NCBI RefSeq assembly: GCF_001042985.1
Contig: NZ_JYKY01000027.1
Span: 1-64,000, forward strand
Origin: Pseudomonas lundensis
Lineage (GTDB): Bacteria; Pseudomonadota; Gammaproteobacteria; Pseudomonadales; Pseudomonadaceae
Direction of reading: 5' to 3'
Length of the DNA: 64,000 nt
The translations under genes were made by a program, and so were the position numbers. The stretch's first letter is position 1. Each line of letters opens with the position of its first letter. Of this stretch, positions 1 to 10,800 are shown piece after piece. Under the pieces are notes generated by a model. It saw only the letters and a program-made list of their open reading frames with translations, ran no database searches and had not been told where the DNA came from.

Positions 1-104
1 GGCTCGCTGATGGCCTCTTCGCCTTTGAATGCCAGCACCGAAAAGGGCTGGTCGCTGCCCATGAGGGTCAGCTGGAAGCGGGTTTGGCGGCTAACGGTGG
101 ACAT
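1..104 (-). CDS. VgrG-like type VI secretion spike protein, N-terminal fragment
   Basis: Only the first 34 codons lie in the window; the gene runs off the left edge. The start ATG at 104 has a purine-rich ribosome binding site (GAGGAACCAAGG) directly upstream. The peptide begins MSTVSRQTRFQLTLMGSD and continues through FSVLAFKGEEAISEP. This resembles the first beta-strands of VgrG/TssI proteins, where a phrase like 'VL.F.G.EA.S.P' is typical. VgrG forms the trimeric needle tip of the type VI secretion system and often carries effectors. The call rests on this short stretch, so the subtype and any effector domain cannot be judged. Confidence 0.65.
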   Translation of the reverse strand, partial: MSTVSRQTRFQLTLMGSDQPFSVLAFKGEEAISE

Positions 105-198
105 CCTTGGTTCCTCAGAAACTGAGGGTGCGCCTCATCATGAAGCCACCCCTCGGCAAAGGAGGTAAACGCTAACGGATACACCGTCATAGCCTTTG

Positions 199-212
199 TA
201 GGAGGATTCCTA
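199..212. repeat. Short palindrome in the vgrG/nhaP2 intergenic region
   Basis: TAGGA and TCCTA flank a 4-base centre (GGAT). The element lies between the divergent vgrG-like gene and the antiporter. It could be a protein-binding site or chance; no family is recognised. Confidence 0.3.
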
Positions 213-276
213 AATTTCTAAAAGAACGGCGCCAATCTCTGCTACAAACCCTCGGCCGTGCTTTCACAAAACCTTT

Positions 277-307
277 TTGACAGCCCGGCAATCGCGCAGG
301 TTAGAAT
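277..307 (+). promoter_or_regulatory. Sigma-70-like promoter for the antiporter gene
   Basis: A perfect TTGACA (277-282) is followed after 19 bases by TAGAAT (302-307). The spacer is two bases longer than ideal. It lies about 60 bases before the probable TTG start of the antiporter gene. Confidence 0.5.
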
Positions 308-370
308 CGCTGGCACGCAAACTGCTAGATCGGTATGCGCCCTGCCTTTGAGTTTTCTGGAGTACTGCCT

Positions 371-2113
371 TTGAATGCGACGACCATCAACAGCCTGTTC
401 TTGATCGGCGCGTTGCTGGTGGGTGCAAGCATTCTGGTGAGTTCCCTGTCTTCCCGCCTGGGGATCCCGATTCTGGTGATCATTCTGGCCGTGGGCATGG
501 CTGCTGGCGTCGACGGCGGCGGCATCATTTTTGATAACTACCCGACGGCCTATCTGGTGGGCAACCTGGCGCTGGCGGTGATCCTGCTCGATGGCGGCTT
601 GCGAACCCGGGTTTCCAGTTTCCGCGTTGCGCTCTGGCCCGCGTTATCGCTGGCCACGGTCGGGGTGATGATTACCACCGGGCTGACCGGGCTGATGGCC
701 GCCTGGCTGTTCAACCTGAACCTGATTCAAGGCTTGCTGATCGGCGCCATCGTCGGGTCCACCGATGCCGCGGCGGTGTTCTCCCTGCTGGGCGGCAAAG
801 GGCTGAACGAGCGGGTGTCGGCCAGCCTGGAGATCGAATCCGGCAGTAACGATCCGATGGCCGTGTTCCTCACCGTGACCCTGATCGACATGCTGGCCAG
901 CGGCGAAACCAGCCTGCACTGGAGTTTGCTGCTCAATTTGCTGCGTGAGTTCGGCATTGGCGGCACCATCGGTCTGGCGGGCGGCTGGATGATGCTGCAA
1001 CTGGTCAACCGCATAAACCTGGCCAACGGCCTGTACCCGATTCTGGTCGTGGCGGGCGGCCTGGTGGTGTTTGCCCTCACCAACGCACTGCACGGCAGCG
1101 GCTTCCTCGCGGTGTACCTGTGTGGCCTGGTGATCGGCAACAGCCCGATCCGCAGCCGCCACGGCATTTTGCACATGCTCGACGGCATGGCCTGGCTGGC
1201 GCAGATCGGCATGTTCCTGGTGCTGGGCTTGCTGGTCACGCCTCACGACTTGCTGCCCATCGCGGTCCCGGCACTGGCCTTGGCGTTGTGGATGATCCTG
1301 TTCGCCCGCCCGTTGTCCGTGCTCGTGGGCCTGCTGCCCTTCAAAGCCTTCCACTCCCGTGAAAAAGCCTTTATTTCATGGGTCGGGCTGCGCGGCGCGG
1401 TGCCGATCATTCTGGCCGTGTTCCCGCTGATGGCCGGGCTGGCGAATGCGCAGCTGTATTTCAACCTCGCGTTCTTTATCGTGCTGGTCTCCCTGTTGGT
1501 GCAGGGCACCAGCCTGCCGTGGGTCGCCAAACTGCTGAAAGTGACCGTACCGCCCGACCTGGCCCCCATCTCCCGCGCAGCCCTTGAGGTTCACGTGACC
1601 AGTGAGTGGGAGTTGTTTGTGTACCGTCTGGATGCACAAAACTGGTGCATCGGTGCCGCCTTGCGAGAACTGAAAATGCCCGAAGGGACGCGTATCGCCG
1701 CGCTGTTTCGCGGCCAGCAACTGCTCCACCCGTCGGGCAGTACGACCCTTGAAATTGGCGATTTGCTCTGCGTGATCGGCCACGAACACAACCTGCCGGC
1801 CCTCGGCAAACTGTTCAGCCAACCGCCGACCCGTGGTCTGGACCTGCGCTTCTTCGGTGACTTCGTGCTTGAAGGCGACGCCCATCTGGGCGCGGTATCG
1901 GCGCTGTACGGCCTCAAGCTCGACGGGATCGACCCCAACTTGCCGCTGAGCAGTTTCATTGCGCAGAAGGTCGGCGGTGCGCCCGTCGTAGGCGACCAGG
2001 TGGAATGGAACAACACCATTTGGACCGTGGCCGTGATGGACGGGAACAAGATCGCCAAAGTGGGCGTCAGATTCCCCGAAGGAAGTGCCCCGGGTCCGGG
2101 GTTGTTCCTCTAA
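371..2113 (+). CDS. nhaP2: K+/H+ antiporter, NhaP2/CvrA family (CPA1)
   Basis: Integral membrane cation/proton antiporter that exports K+ (and possibly Na+) in exchange for protons. About twelve hydrophobic segments fill the first 390 residues, including the conserved stretch [21 protein letters not shown] with the transport aspartate, and [13 protein letters not shown]. The C-terminal 190 residues form a cytoplasmic regulatory part with a TrkA-C-like section ([18 protein letters not shown]) and a CorC/HlyC-like end. I start at TTG 371, which has TGGAG at 358-362 at good spacing and gives 580 residues, the length I expect for Pseudomonas NhaP2. An in-frame ATG at 335 would add 12 residues but lacks a clear binding site. 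The gene sits 35 bases before mscK, so the two may form a potassium/osmotic-stress pair. Confidence 0.9.
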   Translation: MNATTINSLFLIGALLVGASILVSSLSSRLGIPILVIILAVGMAAGVDGGGIIFDNYPTAYLVGNLALAVILLDGGLRTRVSSFRVALWPALSLATVGVMITTGLTGLMAAWLFNLNLIQGLLIGAIVGSTDAAAVFSLLGGKGLNERVSASLEIESGSNDPMAVFLTVTLIDMLASGETSLHWSLLLNLLREFGIGGTIGLAGGWMMLQLVNRINLANGLYPILVVAGGLVVFALTNALHGSGFLAVYLCGLVIGNSPIRSRHGILHMLDGMAWLAQIGMFLVLGLLVTPHDLLPIAVPALALALWMILFARPLSVLVGLLPFKAFHSREKAFISWVGLRGAVPIILAVFPLMAGLANAQLYFNLAFFIVLVSLLVQGTSLPWVAKLLKVTVPPDLAPISRAALEVHVTSEWELFVYRLDAQNWCIGAALRELKMPEGTRIAALFRGQQLLHPSGSTTLEIGDLLCVIGHEHNLPALGKLFSQPPTRGLDLRFFGDFVLEGDAHLGAVSALYGLKLDGIDPNLPLSSFIAQKVGGAPVVGDQVEWNNTIWTVAVMDGNKIAKVGVRFPEGSAPGPGLFL

Positions 2114-2148
2114 ACTGCCCACTTCTGTCCCTCGTATGACCGGAATCT

Positions 2149-5100
2149 ATGCCCACTCTGCGCACGTTTTTCGCCACCGTCCTGCTCGGCCTGAGCCTTT
2201 GTGTGGGTTCGCTTCAGGCGGCTGAACCCCTGACCGCAGAGTCGGTTCAGCAAAGCCTGGATAAAATTGCCGATCGAAAGCTGCCCGACGCCGACCAAAA
2301 GGCCCTGCAAGCGGTCCTCGAAAAGACCCTTGCCCAGTTGGCCAACAAGGCGGAATACGAACAGAGCCTGAGTGAGGTCAAGCAACTGCTCGGCACCGCG
2401 CAGCAGCAAACCCTCGAAAACCAGCGCGAACTGACGCGACTCAAAGCCAGTACTGTCGTGCCGGTGGCCCAACGCTATAAAAATCTGAGCGTGCCCGAGC
2501 TGGAGCAACTGGTGGCGGATCGCACCACGCAGCAGGGCGAACTGCAAAAAGCCCTGGCCAGCGCCAACAGCATGACCATCGCGGCCCAAACCCGACCTGA
2601 GCGGGCGCAGGCCGAAATCAGCACCAGCCAGACGCGCATCCAGCAGATCAACACCACCCTCAAGCTGGGCCGCGATAACGGCAAGTTGCTGACCCAGGAT
2701 CAGCGCAACCAACTCACCACCGAGGCGGCTGCCCTCACCTCGCTGATAGCGTTGCGCCGTCAGGAACTGGCGGGCAACAGCCTGCTGCAAGACCTCAGCG
2801 GCAGCCAGCATGACCTGCTGCTGGAAAAAACCGCGCGCCAGGACCAGGAGATTCAGGAGCTGCAAACCCTGATCAACCAGAAGCGTCTGGCGCAATCGCA
2901 ACAAACCGTGACCCAGCAATCGCTGGAAGCGCAAAAGTCTGGCAGCAGCAGCCTGCTGGCCACCGAGAGCGCGCTCAACCTCAAGCTTTCAGACTACCTG
3001 TTGCGCAGCACCGACCGCTTGAACGAAGTCACGCAGCAGAACCTCGAAACCAAGCAACAACTGGACAACGTCACCCAAAGCGATCAGGCGCTGGATGAGC
3101 AAATCAGCGTGCTGAAAGGCAGCCTTCTGCTGTCCAAGATCCTCTACAAACAGAAACAAGCGCTGCCGCGTCTGCAAAGGATGGACAAGAACCTGGCGGA
3201 CGAAATCGCTGACATCCGCTTGTATCAATTCGAGATCAACCAGCAACGCGAACTGATCAGCAACCCGGTTACCTACGTGGACAACCTGCTCAGCACGCAA
3301 CCGGCCGATCAAGTCACCCCGCAACTGCGCAAAACCCTGCTGGAACTGGTGGGCACCCGTGGCGAACTGCTGGAGCGCCTGAACCGCGAACTGAGCGCGC
3401 TGCTCAACGAAACCATCACCCTGCAACTGAACCAGAAGCAGTTGCTGAGCACCGCCCAAAGCCTGCGCGCCACGCTCGATGAGCAAATGTTCTGGATCCC
3501 GAGCAACAAGCCGCTGGACCTGGAATGGCTCGAAACCGCCCCGCACTACCTCAAACAGCAACTGCTGACCTTGCCCTGGACTTCCGGCCTGAGTGAGCTT
3601 CGCGATGGCCTGGCCCAGCGCCCGTGGCTGTTTTCACCACTGGCATTGCTGATCGTGGCCCTGCTGTGGAAACGCCGTTACCTCTACGGCAAGTTGAACA
3701 AAATCCATCAGGACATTGGCCACTTCAAACGTGACAGCCAATGGCACACGCCGATGGCAATCCTGATCAATGTCCTGCTGGCCATGCCGATTTCGCTGGC
3801 CCTGGCTTTGTGCGGCTATGCGTTGCAAACCGATGCCCGGGGCATGAACGCCAACCTCGGCGCGGCGCTGATCCAGATGGCCCAGGCCTGGCTGGTGTTT
3901 TACACCGCCTACCGCATCCTGGCGCCGGGCGGCGTGGCGGAGCTGCATTTCCGCTGGGAAAAACCACTGGTGGCGTTCCTTCAGCGCTGGGTGCGCAAGC
4001 TGGGCTTTGTGGTACTGGCGCTGGTGGCCGTGGTGGCATTTGCCGAACAGCAACCGGCCGCGCTGGCCGACGACGTGCTGGGCATCGTAATCGTGCTGAG
4101 CTGCTACGCCGCCATGGCGTGGCTGCTGTGCCGCCTGCTGCTCAATGATTTCGAAACCGAGAAAAAAGCCTACCGCCTGCGCAAACTGCTGGGCTTCGCT
4201 TTTGCCCTGCTGCCGCTCGCCCTGTTTGTGGCCGTGTGCTTCGGCTACTACTACACGGCGCTCAAGCTCAGCGACCGTCTGATCAACACGCTTTACCTGC
4301 TGATGTTCTGGCTGGTGGCAGAAGCCGCCTTTGTGCGCGGGCTCGCCGTGGCGGCCCGCCGTCTGGCTTATCAACGCGCACTGGCCAAACGCCAGGCCGC
4401 CAAGGAAGCCGGCGAAGGCAACGAGATCATCATCGAAGAACCCACGCTGGACATTGAACAGGTCAACCAGCAATCGCTGAGGCTGATCCGTCTGGCGCTG
4501 CTCGCAGCGTTTGTCGGCGGTTTGTACTGGGTGTGGGCCGACCTGATTTCAGTGTTTTCGTACCTCGACAACATCACCCTCTACGAATACACCAGCGGCA
4601 CTGGCGCCAACGTCAGCATGGTGCCGATCAGTATTGGCGACATGATTGGCGCACTGATCATCATCGGCATCAGCATCGCCCTGGCGCGCAACCTGCCGGG
4701 GCTGCTGGAAGTGCTGGTGCTGTCGCGCCTCGATCTGGGGCAAGGCAGCGCTTACGCCACAACCACCTTGCTGACCTACGTGATCGTCGGCGTGGGCTTT
4801 GTCGCCACCCTGTCGACCCTCGGCGTGAGCTGGGACAAGTTGCAGTGGCTGGTGGCCGCGCTGTCGGTAGGCCTGGGCTTCGGGATGCAGGAGATTTTCG
4901 CCAACTTCATCTCCGGCATCATGATCCTCTTCGAGCGCCCGGTACGGATTGGCGACACCATCACCATCGGCAACCTCTCCGGCACCGTGAGCAAAATTCG
5001 CATCCGCGCCACGACCATTACCGACTTCGACCGCAAGGACATCATCGTCCCGAACAAAACGTTCATCACCGGTCAATTGATCAACTGGTCGCTGACCGAC

Positions 5101-5511
5101 ACCGTCACCCGTGTGACCCTGAAACTGGGTGTCGATTACGGCTCCGACCTGGACCTGGTCAAACAGCTGCTGCTCAAGGCTGCGCAAGAAAACCCACGTG
5201 TGCTCAAAGACCCGGAGCCGCTGGTGTACTTCCTCAATTTCGGCCAAAGCACGCTCGACCACGAACTGCGTATGCACGTGCGCGATCTGGGCGACCGCAA
5301 CCCGGTGATTGACGAGGTCAACCGCTTCATCAACCGCGAGTTCAAAAACCACAGCATCAACATCTCGTTCCAGCAGATGGAGGTGTACCTCAAGAACTTG
5401 CAGGGCCAGGAATACAAACTGGTGCCGGTCGGCCCTGAAGTGCCGCAAGCGCCGAACACGCCCGACTCGCCGCCGCGACTGGACAAGCCCGACGCGCCCA
5501 AAACCCTGTAA
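2149..5511 (+). CDS. mscK: Mechanosensitive channel MscK (KefA)
   Basis: Large MscS-family channel of the inner membrane that opens under tension and is K+-regulated in E. coli. At 1120 residues it matches E. coli KefA in size. An N-terminal signal peptide (about residues 1-25, ending SLQAAEP) leads into a long glutamine- and leucine-rich periplasmic coiled-coil region up to about residue 480. Several membrane helices follow from about 495 to 860. The MscS pore and beta domain lies near 900-1000, with the hallmark stretch SVGLGFGMQEIFANFISG followed by ILFERPVRIGD. The last 100 residues are the alpha/beta vestibule and a proline-rich tail. The close spacing to nhaP2 suggests co-transcription. 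Confidence 0.93.
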   Translation: MPTLRTFFATVLLGLSLCVGSLQAAEPLTAESVQQSLDKIADRKLPDADQKALQAVLEKTLAQLANKAEYEQSLSEVKQLLGTAQQQTLENQRELTRLKASTVVPVAQRYKNLSVPELEQLVADRTTQQGELQKALASANSMTIAAQTRPERAQAEISTSQTRIQQINTTLKLGRDNGKLLTQDQRNQLTTEAAALTSLIALRRQELAGNSLLQDLSGSQHDLLLEKTARQDQEIQELQTLINQKRLAQSQQTVTQQSLEAQKSGSSSLLATESALNLKLSDYLLRSTDRLNEVTQQNLETKQQLDNVTQSDQALDEQISVLKGSLLLSKILYKQKQALPRLQRMDKNLADEIADIRLYQFEINQQRELISNPVTYVDNLLSTQPADQVTPQLRKTLLELVGTRGELLERLNRELSALLNETITLQLNQKQLLSTAQSLRATLDEQMFWIPSNKPLDLEWLETAPHYLKQQLLTLPWTSGLSELRDGLAQRPWLFSPLALLIVALLWKRRYLYGKLNKIHQDIGHFKRDSQWHTPMAILINVLLAMPISLALALCGYALQTDARGMNANLGAALIQMAQAWLVFYTAYRILAPGGVAELHFRWEKPLVAFLQRWVRKLGFVVLALVAVVAFAEQQPAALADDVLGIVIVLSCYAAMAWLLCRLLLNDFETEKKAYRLRKLLGFAFALLPLALFVAVCFGYYYTALKLSDRLINTLYLLMFWLVAEAAFVRGLAVAARRLAYQRALAKRQAAKEAGEGNEIIIEEPTLDIEQVNQQSLRLIRLALLAAFVGGLYWVWADLISVFSYLDNITLYEYTSGTGANVSMVPISIGDMIGALIIIGISIALARNLPGLLEVLVLSRLDLGQGSAYATTTLLTYVIVGVGFVATLSTLGVSWDKLQWLVAALSVGLGFGMQEIFANFISGIMILFERPVRIGDTITIGNLSGTVSKIRIRATTITDFDRKDIIVPNKTFITGQLINWSLTDTVTRVTLKLGVDYGSDLDLVKQLLLKAAQENPRVLKDPEPLVYFLNFGQSTLDHELRMHVRDLGDRNPVIDEVNRFINREFKNHSINISFQQMEVYLKNLQGQEYKLVPVGPEVPQAPNTPDSPPRLDKPDAPKTL

Positions 5512-7083
<1,572 letters not shown>

Positions 7084-7246
7084 ACCCGATCAATGCGTGA
7101 CAGGACGTCCCGCTCACTCGCGCCCTCACCGTGTCACTGGCAGGTTGAGCATTCATCTGCTGAACTTGCACGCCATTGGCCTGGAGCCGCTGACGAACAG
7201 CGCAAGCGTGAGCGCGTCGTGATCCATTTTTTAAAGGAGCTACCCC

Positions 7247-7687
7247 ATGACTGACCCGCTGCTGATCCCCTGCCCTCACTGCAACGGCCTGAACCGCATC
7301 CCCGCCGCGCGCGTGGGCGAGCATCCCAAGTGCGGACGCTGCAAAAATGAGGTGCTGCTGAGCAAACCGTTCGACCTGAATCAGGCCGATTACGTCAGTC
7401 AGATCAAAGGCGATTTGCCGTTGCTGCTGGATGTGTGGGCCCAGTGGTGCGGGCCGTGCAAGTCGTTTGCACCGGTGTTTGAGCAGGCGGCCAGTCAATG
7501 GGTCGGCAAGTGCCGTCTGGCCAAGCTCGACAGCGAGGCCAATCCGCAACTGGCCGGGCAACTGGGCATCCGTTCGATCCCCAGCCTGATTCTGTTCAAG
7601 AACGGCCGGGAAATCGCCCGCCAAAGTGGCGCCTTGCCGTTACCTCAACTCAAAGCCTGGCTCCACAGCCAGGGCCTCAGCGTTTAA
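7247..7687 (+). CDS. trxC: Thioredoxin 2 (TrxC) with N-terminal zinc ribbon
   Basis: Cytoplasmic disulfide reductase of 146 residues. The N-terminal zinc site is CPHC (C9, C12) with CGRC (C29, C32), the feature that separates TrxC from TrxA. The active site WCGPC is at residues 67-71 in a normal thioredoxin fold. In E. coli trxC belongs to the OxyR oxidative-stress response, but I see no clear OxyR site here. A strong ribosome binding site (AAAGGAG) precedes the ATG. The stop codon overlaps that of the convergent parA gene by four bases. Confidence 0.95.
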   Translation: MTDPLLIPCPHCNGLNRIPAARVGEHPKCGRCKNEVLLSKPFDLNQADYVSQIKGDLPLLLDVWAQWCGPCKSFAPVFEQAASQWVGKCRLAKLDSEANPQLAGQLGIRSIPSLILFKNGREIARQSGALPLPQLKAWLHSQGLSV

Positions 7688-8457
7688 GCGTTCTGGTCCA
7701 GAAAGTCGTGCAGCTCGATAAATTGCTGGGTCAGCTTGTGCCGGGGGTCGTAATGCACCAGCGGCTGGCTGGCCTGGTGCGATTCGCGCATGCGCACAGA
7801 GCTGCTGAGGTAGACCGGCAACACCGGCAAGCCCTCTGCTATCAGCTCATCCAGCATTTGCTGCGGCAGGCTGGCACGGGCCTGAAACTGGTTGACCACG
7901 ATGCCTTCGACCAGCAGGTCTTCGTTGTGGTCGTCTTTTAGCTCTTCGATCTCGGACAACAAACCGTACAGGGCTTGCCGGGAGAAACTGTCGCAATCAA
8001 ACGGGATCAATACGCGATCACTGGCGATCAACGCCGATACCGCATAAAAATTCAAGGCAGGCGGGGTGTCGATGTAAATGCGGTCGTAATCCTCTGCCAA
8101 CTCATCCAGCAGTTTTCGCAGTTTATTGATCTTGTGCTTGGCTTCCAGCTTGGGCTGTAGGTCCGCCAGTTCTGCGGTGGCCGTGATGACGTGCAAGTTT
8201 TCGAAAGGCGTTTCGTAAATGTCGACCCGATTTTTCTTACTCCCTACCCCGGCGGACAAGGTTTGCTTGAAGAACTCTGCGATGCCCATCGGGATGTCGT
8301 CGCCGGTCAATCCGGTGAGATATTGAGTGGAGTTGGCCTGGGCATCGAGATCCACCAACAGGGTTCTGTAACCCTCGCTGGCGCTGACGGCCGCCAGGTT
8401 GCACGCGATGCTGGACTTGCCCACACCGCCTTTTTGATTGAACACCACGCGACGCAT
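7684..8457 (-). CDS. ParA-family ATPase, orphan (no ParB partner)
   Basis: Deviant-Walker ATPase of 257 residues from ATG 8457, which has GGAGG seven bases upstream; an upstream in-frame ATG at 8478 lacks this. The P-loop KGGVGKSS at residues 9-16 carries the signature lysine of the ParA/MinD group. The second motif DLDAQANSTQYL and the A' motif YIDTPPALNFYAVSAL are also present. These proteins dimerise on ATP and bind DNA or membrane to position cargo. There is no parB, and flanking genes are unrelated metabolic ones, so this is not the chromosomal parAB pair. A role in placing a protein cluster or in plasmid-like partition is possible but unsupported here. Confidence 0.85.
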   Translation of the reverse strand: MRRVVFNQKGGVGKSSIACNLAAVSASEGYRTLLVDLDAQANSTQYLTGLTGDDIPMGIAEFFKQTLSAGVGSKKNRVDIYETPFENLHVITATAELADLQPKLEAKHKINKLRKLLDELAEDYDRIYIDTPPALNFYAVSALIASDRVLIPFDCDSFSRQALYGLLSEIEELKDDHNEDLLVEGIVVNQFQARASLPQQMLDELIAEGLPVLPVYLSSSVRMRESHQASQPLVHYDPRHKLTQQFIELHDFLDQNA

Positions 8458-8535
8458 TTGAAAACCTCCGTGTATCAATGAGAGCCCGAGTGTAGATGCC
8501 CTTCGCGCGTATCCGCTACCTCGCAGCGAAACGAA

Positions 8536-8721
8536 CTACAGCTCTAGGTCGCTTATCTTCGAATACCCGCAAATATCTCCTATTCCTGTGACAGTCTTGC
8601 CTGACTCATAGACCAATACTGGCAAAAAGACAGTGTCTTTTTTGTAGATCGCGAAAAAACCATACTCAAACTGTAAGCAATATTTGCTACCAGCTAACTG
8701 CACCGGGATAATGCCGCCCAT
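8536..8721 (-). CDS. Short hypothetical ORF in an AT-rich boundary
   Basis: Sixty-one codons beginning MGGIIPVQLAGSKYC and ending GYSKISDLEL. I recognise no family. The composition (aromatic and beta-prone, with a low-GC reading) differs from all neighbours. A stop codon lies two codons before the ATG and no ribosome binding site is visible, so it may be a remnant of a larger gene or non-coding. It lies between parA and the aryl polyene operon and contains an A-rich/T-rich palindrome (8624-8642). Confidence 0.3.
   Translation of the reverse strand: MGGIIPVQLAGSKYCLQFEYGFFAIYKKDTVFLPVLVYESGKTVTGIGDICGYSKISDLEL
8624..8642. repeat. Perfect A/T-rich palindrome, terminator-like
   Basis: AAAAAGACA and TGTCTTTTT are separated by one base. 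As RNA this is a weak hairpin with a U-run on either strand, so it could stop transcripts from the parA side or insulate the polyene operon. It falls inside the doubtful 61-codon ORF. Confidence 0.4.
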
Positions 8722-8793
8722 CTGTTACAGGTGTGGCGTCGGTCGATGCTCACTTTCGCATCAAGGAAGCCTGCAAAGGCGGGATGAACTCCA

Positions 8794-9513
8794 GTGATCA
8801 ATTTCAATATCGCCGCGTGGCGTGCCTGGGCTCCGGGCCTCGACAGCGTGGCCGATTGGCAGGCCTGGAGCCAGCAACCCAGCCTGTTGGCCGCCAGCGG
8901 TGCAGCCCCCGACGTCTCGTTTTTACCCGCCATGCAACGCCGCCGCTTGAGCCGTCTGGCACGCATGGCGTTCAGCGTCGGCTGGCCACTGGCTGAAGGC
9001 CACCCTGCGCTGCCGCTGGTGTTTGCCTCGCGCCACGGCGAAACCCCGCGCACGTTCGAGATCCTCAGCGACCTCGCGGCCGAACAGCCCCTGTCCCCCA
9101 CGCAGTTCAGCCTGTCGGTGCATAACGCGGTGATTGGCCTGTGGTCGATCCTGCGTGGCGAAACCAGCGAGATGACGGCGCTGGCCGCCGCCGGGGATGG
9201 CCTGGAACACGGCCTGATTGAAGCCTGCGCACTGCTCAATGAGGGCGCGCCCGCCGTGTTGCTGGTGATTACCGAAGAACAACCGCCCGAAGCCTACGCC
9301 TGCTGGATCGATGACGTGCCCTTCCCCTATGCCGTGGGCCTGCTCCTGACCCCCGGCACACAGTGGCAAGTGACTCTGGAGACGGGCCCGGCAGACGCCG
9401 AACACGCGCCGTGGCCTCACGCCCTGAACCTGCTGCGCCACCTGTTCGACGAGCAGGCCTCATTCCAACACGCCTGGAAAACCCGCGTATGGACCTGGCA
9501 ACGCAACCTGTGA
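8794..9513 (+). CDS. Beta-ketoacyl synthase-like protein (chain-length-factor type), first gene of the aryl polyene operon
   Basis: A 239-residue protein resembling the N-terminal ketosynthase-like domain (Ketoacyl-synt_2 type) found at one end of aryl polyene clusters. It shows the thiolase-like pattern FASRHGETPRTFEIL followed by SPTQFSLSVHNAVIG, but has no active-site Cys-His-His set, and the usual cysteine region reads SVHNA. In studied aryl polyene systems a protein of this kind pairs with an active ketosynthase, and I infer the same role here with the enzyme at 23262 or 25631. The start is GTG 8794. Its stop is overlapped by the acyltransferase gene that follows. Confidence 0.75.
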   Translation: MINFNIAAWRAWAPGLDSVADWQAWSQQPSLLAASGAAPDVSFLPAMQRRRLSRLARMAFSVGWPLAEGHPALPLVFASRHGETPRTFEILSDLAAEQPLSPTQFSLSVHNAVIGLWSILRGETSEMTALAAAGDGLEHGLIEACALLNEGAPAVLLVITEEQPPEAYACWIDDVPFPYAVGLLLTPGTQWQVTLETGPADAEHAPWPHALNLLRHLFDEQASFQHAWKTRVWTWQRNL

Positions 9514-10301
9514 GCACGCGCCGCGATGCCTGGTGCTGGCGCCTGATTGCCACGGCGATCAGCTTCGGCCTGTTCGGTCTGGGCTGCCTGGGCCTGCGCC
9601 TGATTATTTTCCCGCTGCTGAGCGGCCTGCCCGGCACTGCCGTTCGTCGCCGTGAACGCGCCCGCGCCACCGTCAGTCGGCTGTTCTGGCTGTTTATACG
9701 CTCAATGGCGCGCATGGGCGTGCTGACCTATGACGTGCAAGGTGCCGAGCGACTGGGACGGCCGGGGCAAATGATCATTGCCAACCACCCGTCGCTGATC
9801 GACGTGGTTTTTTTGATCGGCCTGGTGAGAAACGCCAATTGCGTGGTCAAACAGAGCCTTTGGCAAAACCCGTTTACCCGCAGCCCGGTGCGCGCCACGC
9901 AATACATCAGCAATGACGGCAGTGTCGACATGCTGGACAACGCCGCCCAGGCTTTGCAAGAAGGCCAGACACTGATCATTTTTCCTGAAGGCACACGCAC
10001 GCCGCCGGGGCACACGCCCGCCTTTCACCGTGGCGCCGCCTCGATTGCACTGCGGGGTGCGAAGGTCCTGACCCCGGTGATTATCAAGGTCAGCCCGACC
10101 ACGCTGACCAAGGCTGAACCCTGGTATCGCATCCCGGATCGCCGCGTGCACTTCAGTTTTCGCGTGGGGGCCGATATAGACCCACACACCTTTGCCGCGC
10201 TGGGCCCGCCACCCAAGGCCTCGCGACTGCTCAATGACTTCGTGCATGACTACTTTATTAAGGAGCTCGCCACAGATGAGCGATCTGAACACGCAAATTA
10301 A
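9489..10301 (+). CDS. Lysophospholipid/glycerolipid acyltransferase (PlsC-like) of the polyene cluster
   Basis: Membrane-associated acyltransferase of about 270 residues with an N-terminal hydrophobic anchor (RLIATAISFGLFGLGCLG). The HX4D motif is in ANHPSLIDVVFL and the substrate motif is FPEGTRTPPGH, both typical of 1-acyl-glycerol-3-phosphate acyltransferases. In this cluster it could attach the polyene acid, or another acyl chain, to a lipid carrier. ATG 9489 overlaps the previous gene by 25 bases. GTG 9510 would give a four-base GTGA overlap and is equally plausible. The end overlaps the ACP gene that follows. Confidence 0.85.
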   Translation: MDLATQPVSTRRDAWCWRLIATAISFGLFGLGCLGLRLIIFPLLSGLPGTAVRRRERARATVSRLFWLFIRSMARMGVLTYDVQGAERLGRPGQMIIANHPSLIDVVFLIGLVRNANCVVKQSLWQNPFTRSPVRATQYISNDGSVDMLDNAAQALQEGQTLIIFPEGTRTPPGHTPAFHRGAASIALRGAKVLTPVIIKVSPTTLTKAEPWYRIPDRRVHFSFRVGADIDPHTFAALGPPPKASRLLNDFVHDYFIKELATDERSEHAN

Positions 10302-10536
10302 ACAACTGATCATCGATGCCCTGGGCCTCGAAGACATCACCCCCCACGACATCGACGACGAACAGACCCTGTTCGGCGAAGGCCTCGGGCTGGATTCGGT
10401 CGACGCGCTGGAGCTGGGCCTGGCCATTCAAAAGACCTACGGCATCAAAATAGACGCCGACGCCAAAGACACCCGCGATCATTTTTCCAACGTGGCCAGC
10501 CTTGCGGCTTTTGTCACTGCCAAACAGGCCGCCTGA
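10276..10536 (+). CDS. Acyl carrier protein 1 of the polyene cluster
   Basis: Acidic 86-residue ACP. The phosphopantetheine attachment serine is in GLGLDSVDALELGLAI (motif DSVD). It carries growing intermediates between ketosynthase, ketoreductase and dehydratase. ATG 10276 follows AAGGAG at about ten bases and overlaps the end of the acyltransferase gene by 26 bases. Having two ACPs in tandem is usual for aryl polyene loci. Confidence 0.92.
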   Translation: MSDLNTQIKQLIIDALGLEDITPHDIDDEQTLFGEGLGLDSVDALELGLAIQKTYGIKIDADAKDTRDHFSNVASLAAFVTAKQAA

Positions 10537-10545
10537 GACCGAACC

Positions 10546-10800
10546 ATGCAAACCCGTGACGACATCTTCAACACCCTGCGCGACGCTCTGGTCGAACTCT
10601 TCGAGCTGGAACCCGAGCGCGTCACCCTGGACGCCAACCTGTATCAGGACCTGGAAATCGACAGCATCGACGCCGTCGACCTGATCGATCACATCAAGCG
10701 CAAAACCGGCAAAAAAATCGCCGCCGACGAATTCAAGTCAGTGCGCACCGTCAATGACGTGGTCGAGGCGGTTTACCGTCTGGTTCACGCGCACGCATGA
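10546..10800 (+). CDS. Acyl carrier protein 2 of the polyene cluster
   Basis: Second ACP, 84 residues, with the attachment motif DSID in LEIDSIDAVDLIDHIKRKTG. Its sequence differs clearly from ACP 1. The two probably serve different steps, for example starter loading versus elongation; this is inference from other aryl polyene systems. It starts nine bases after ACP 1 and its stop overlaps the start of the next gene (ATGA). Confidence 0.92.
   Translation: MQTRDDIFNTLRDALVELFELEPERVTLDANLYQDLEIDSIDAVDLIDHIKRKTGKKIAADEFKSVRTVNDVVEAVYRLVHAHA

Noticed and set aside
1376-2122. Long open frame antisense to the antiporter gene
   Set aside because: Typical high-GC shadow: the real gene on the other strand has strong family motifs, while the antisense product is rich in His/Gln/Arg with no recognisable domain.
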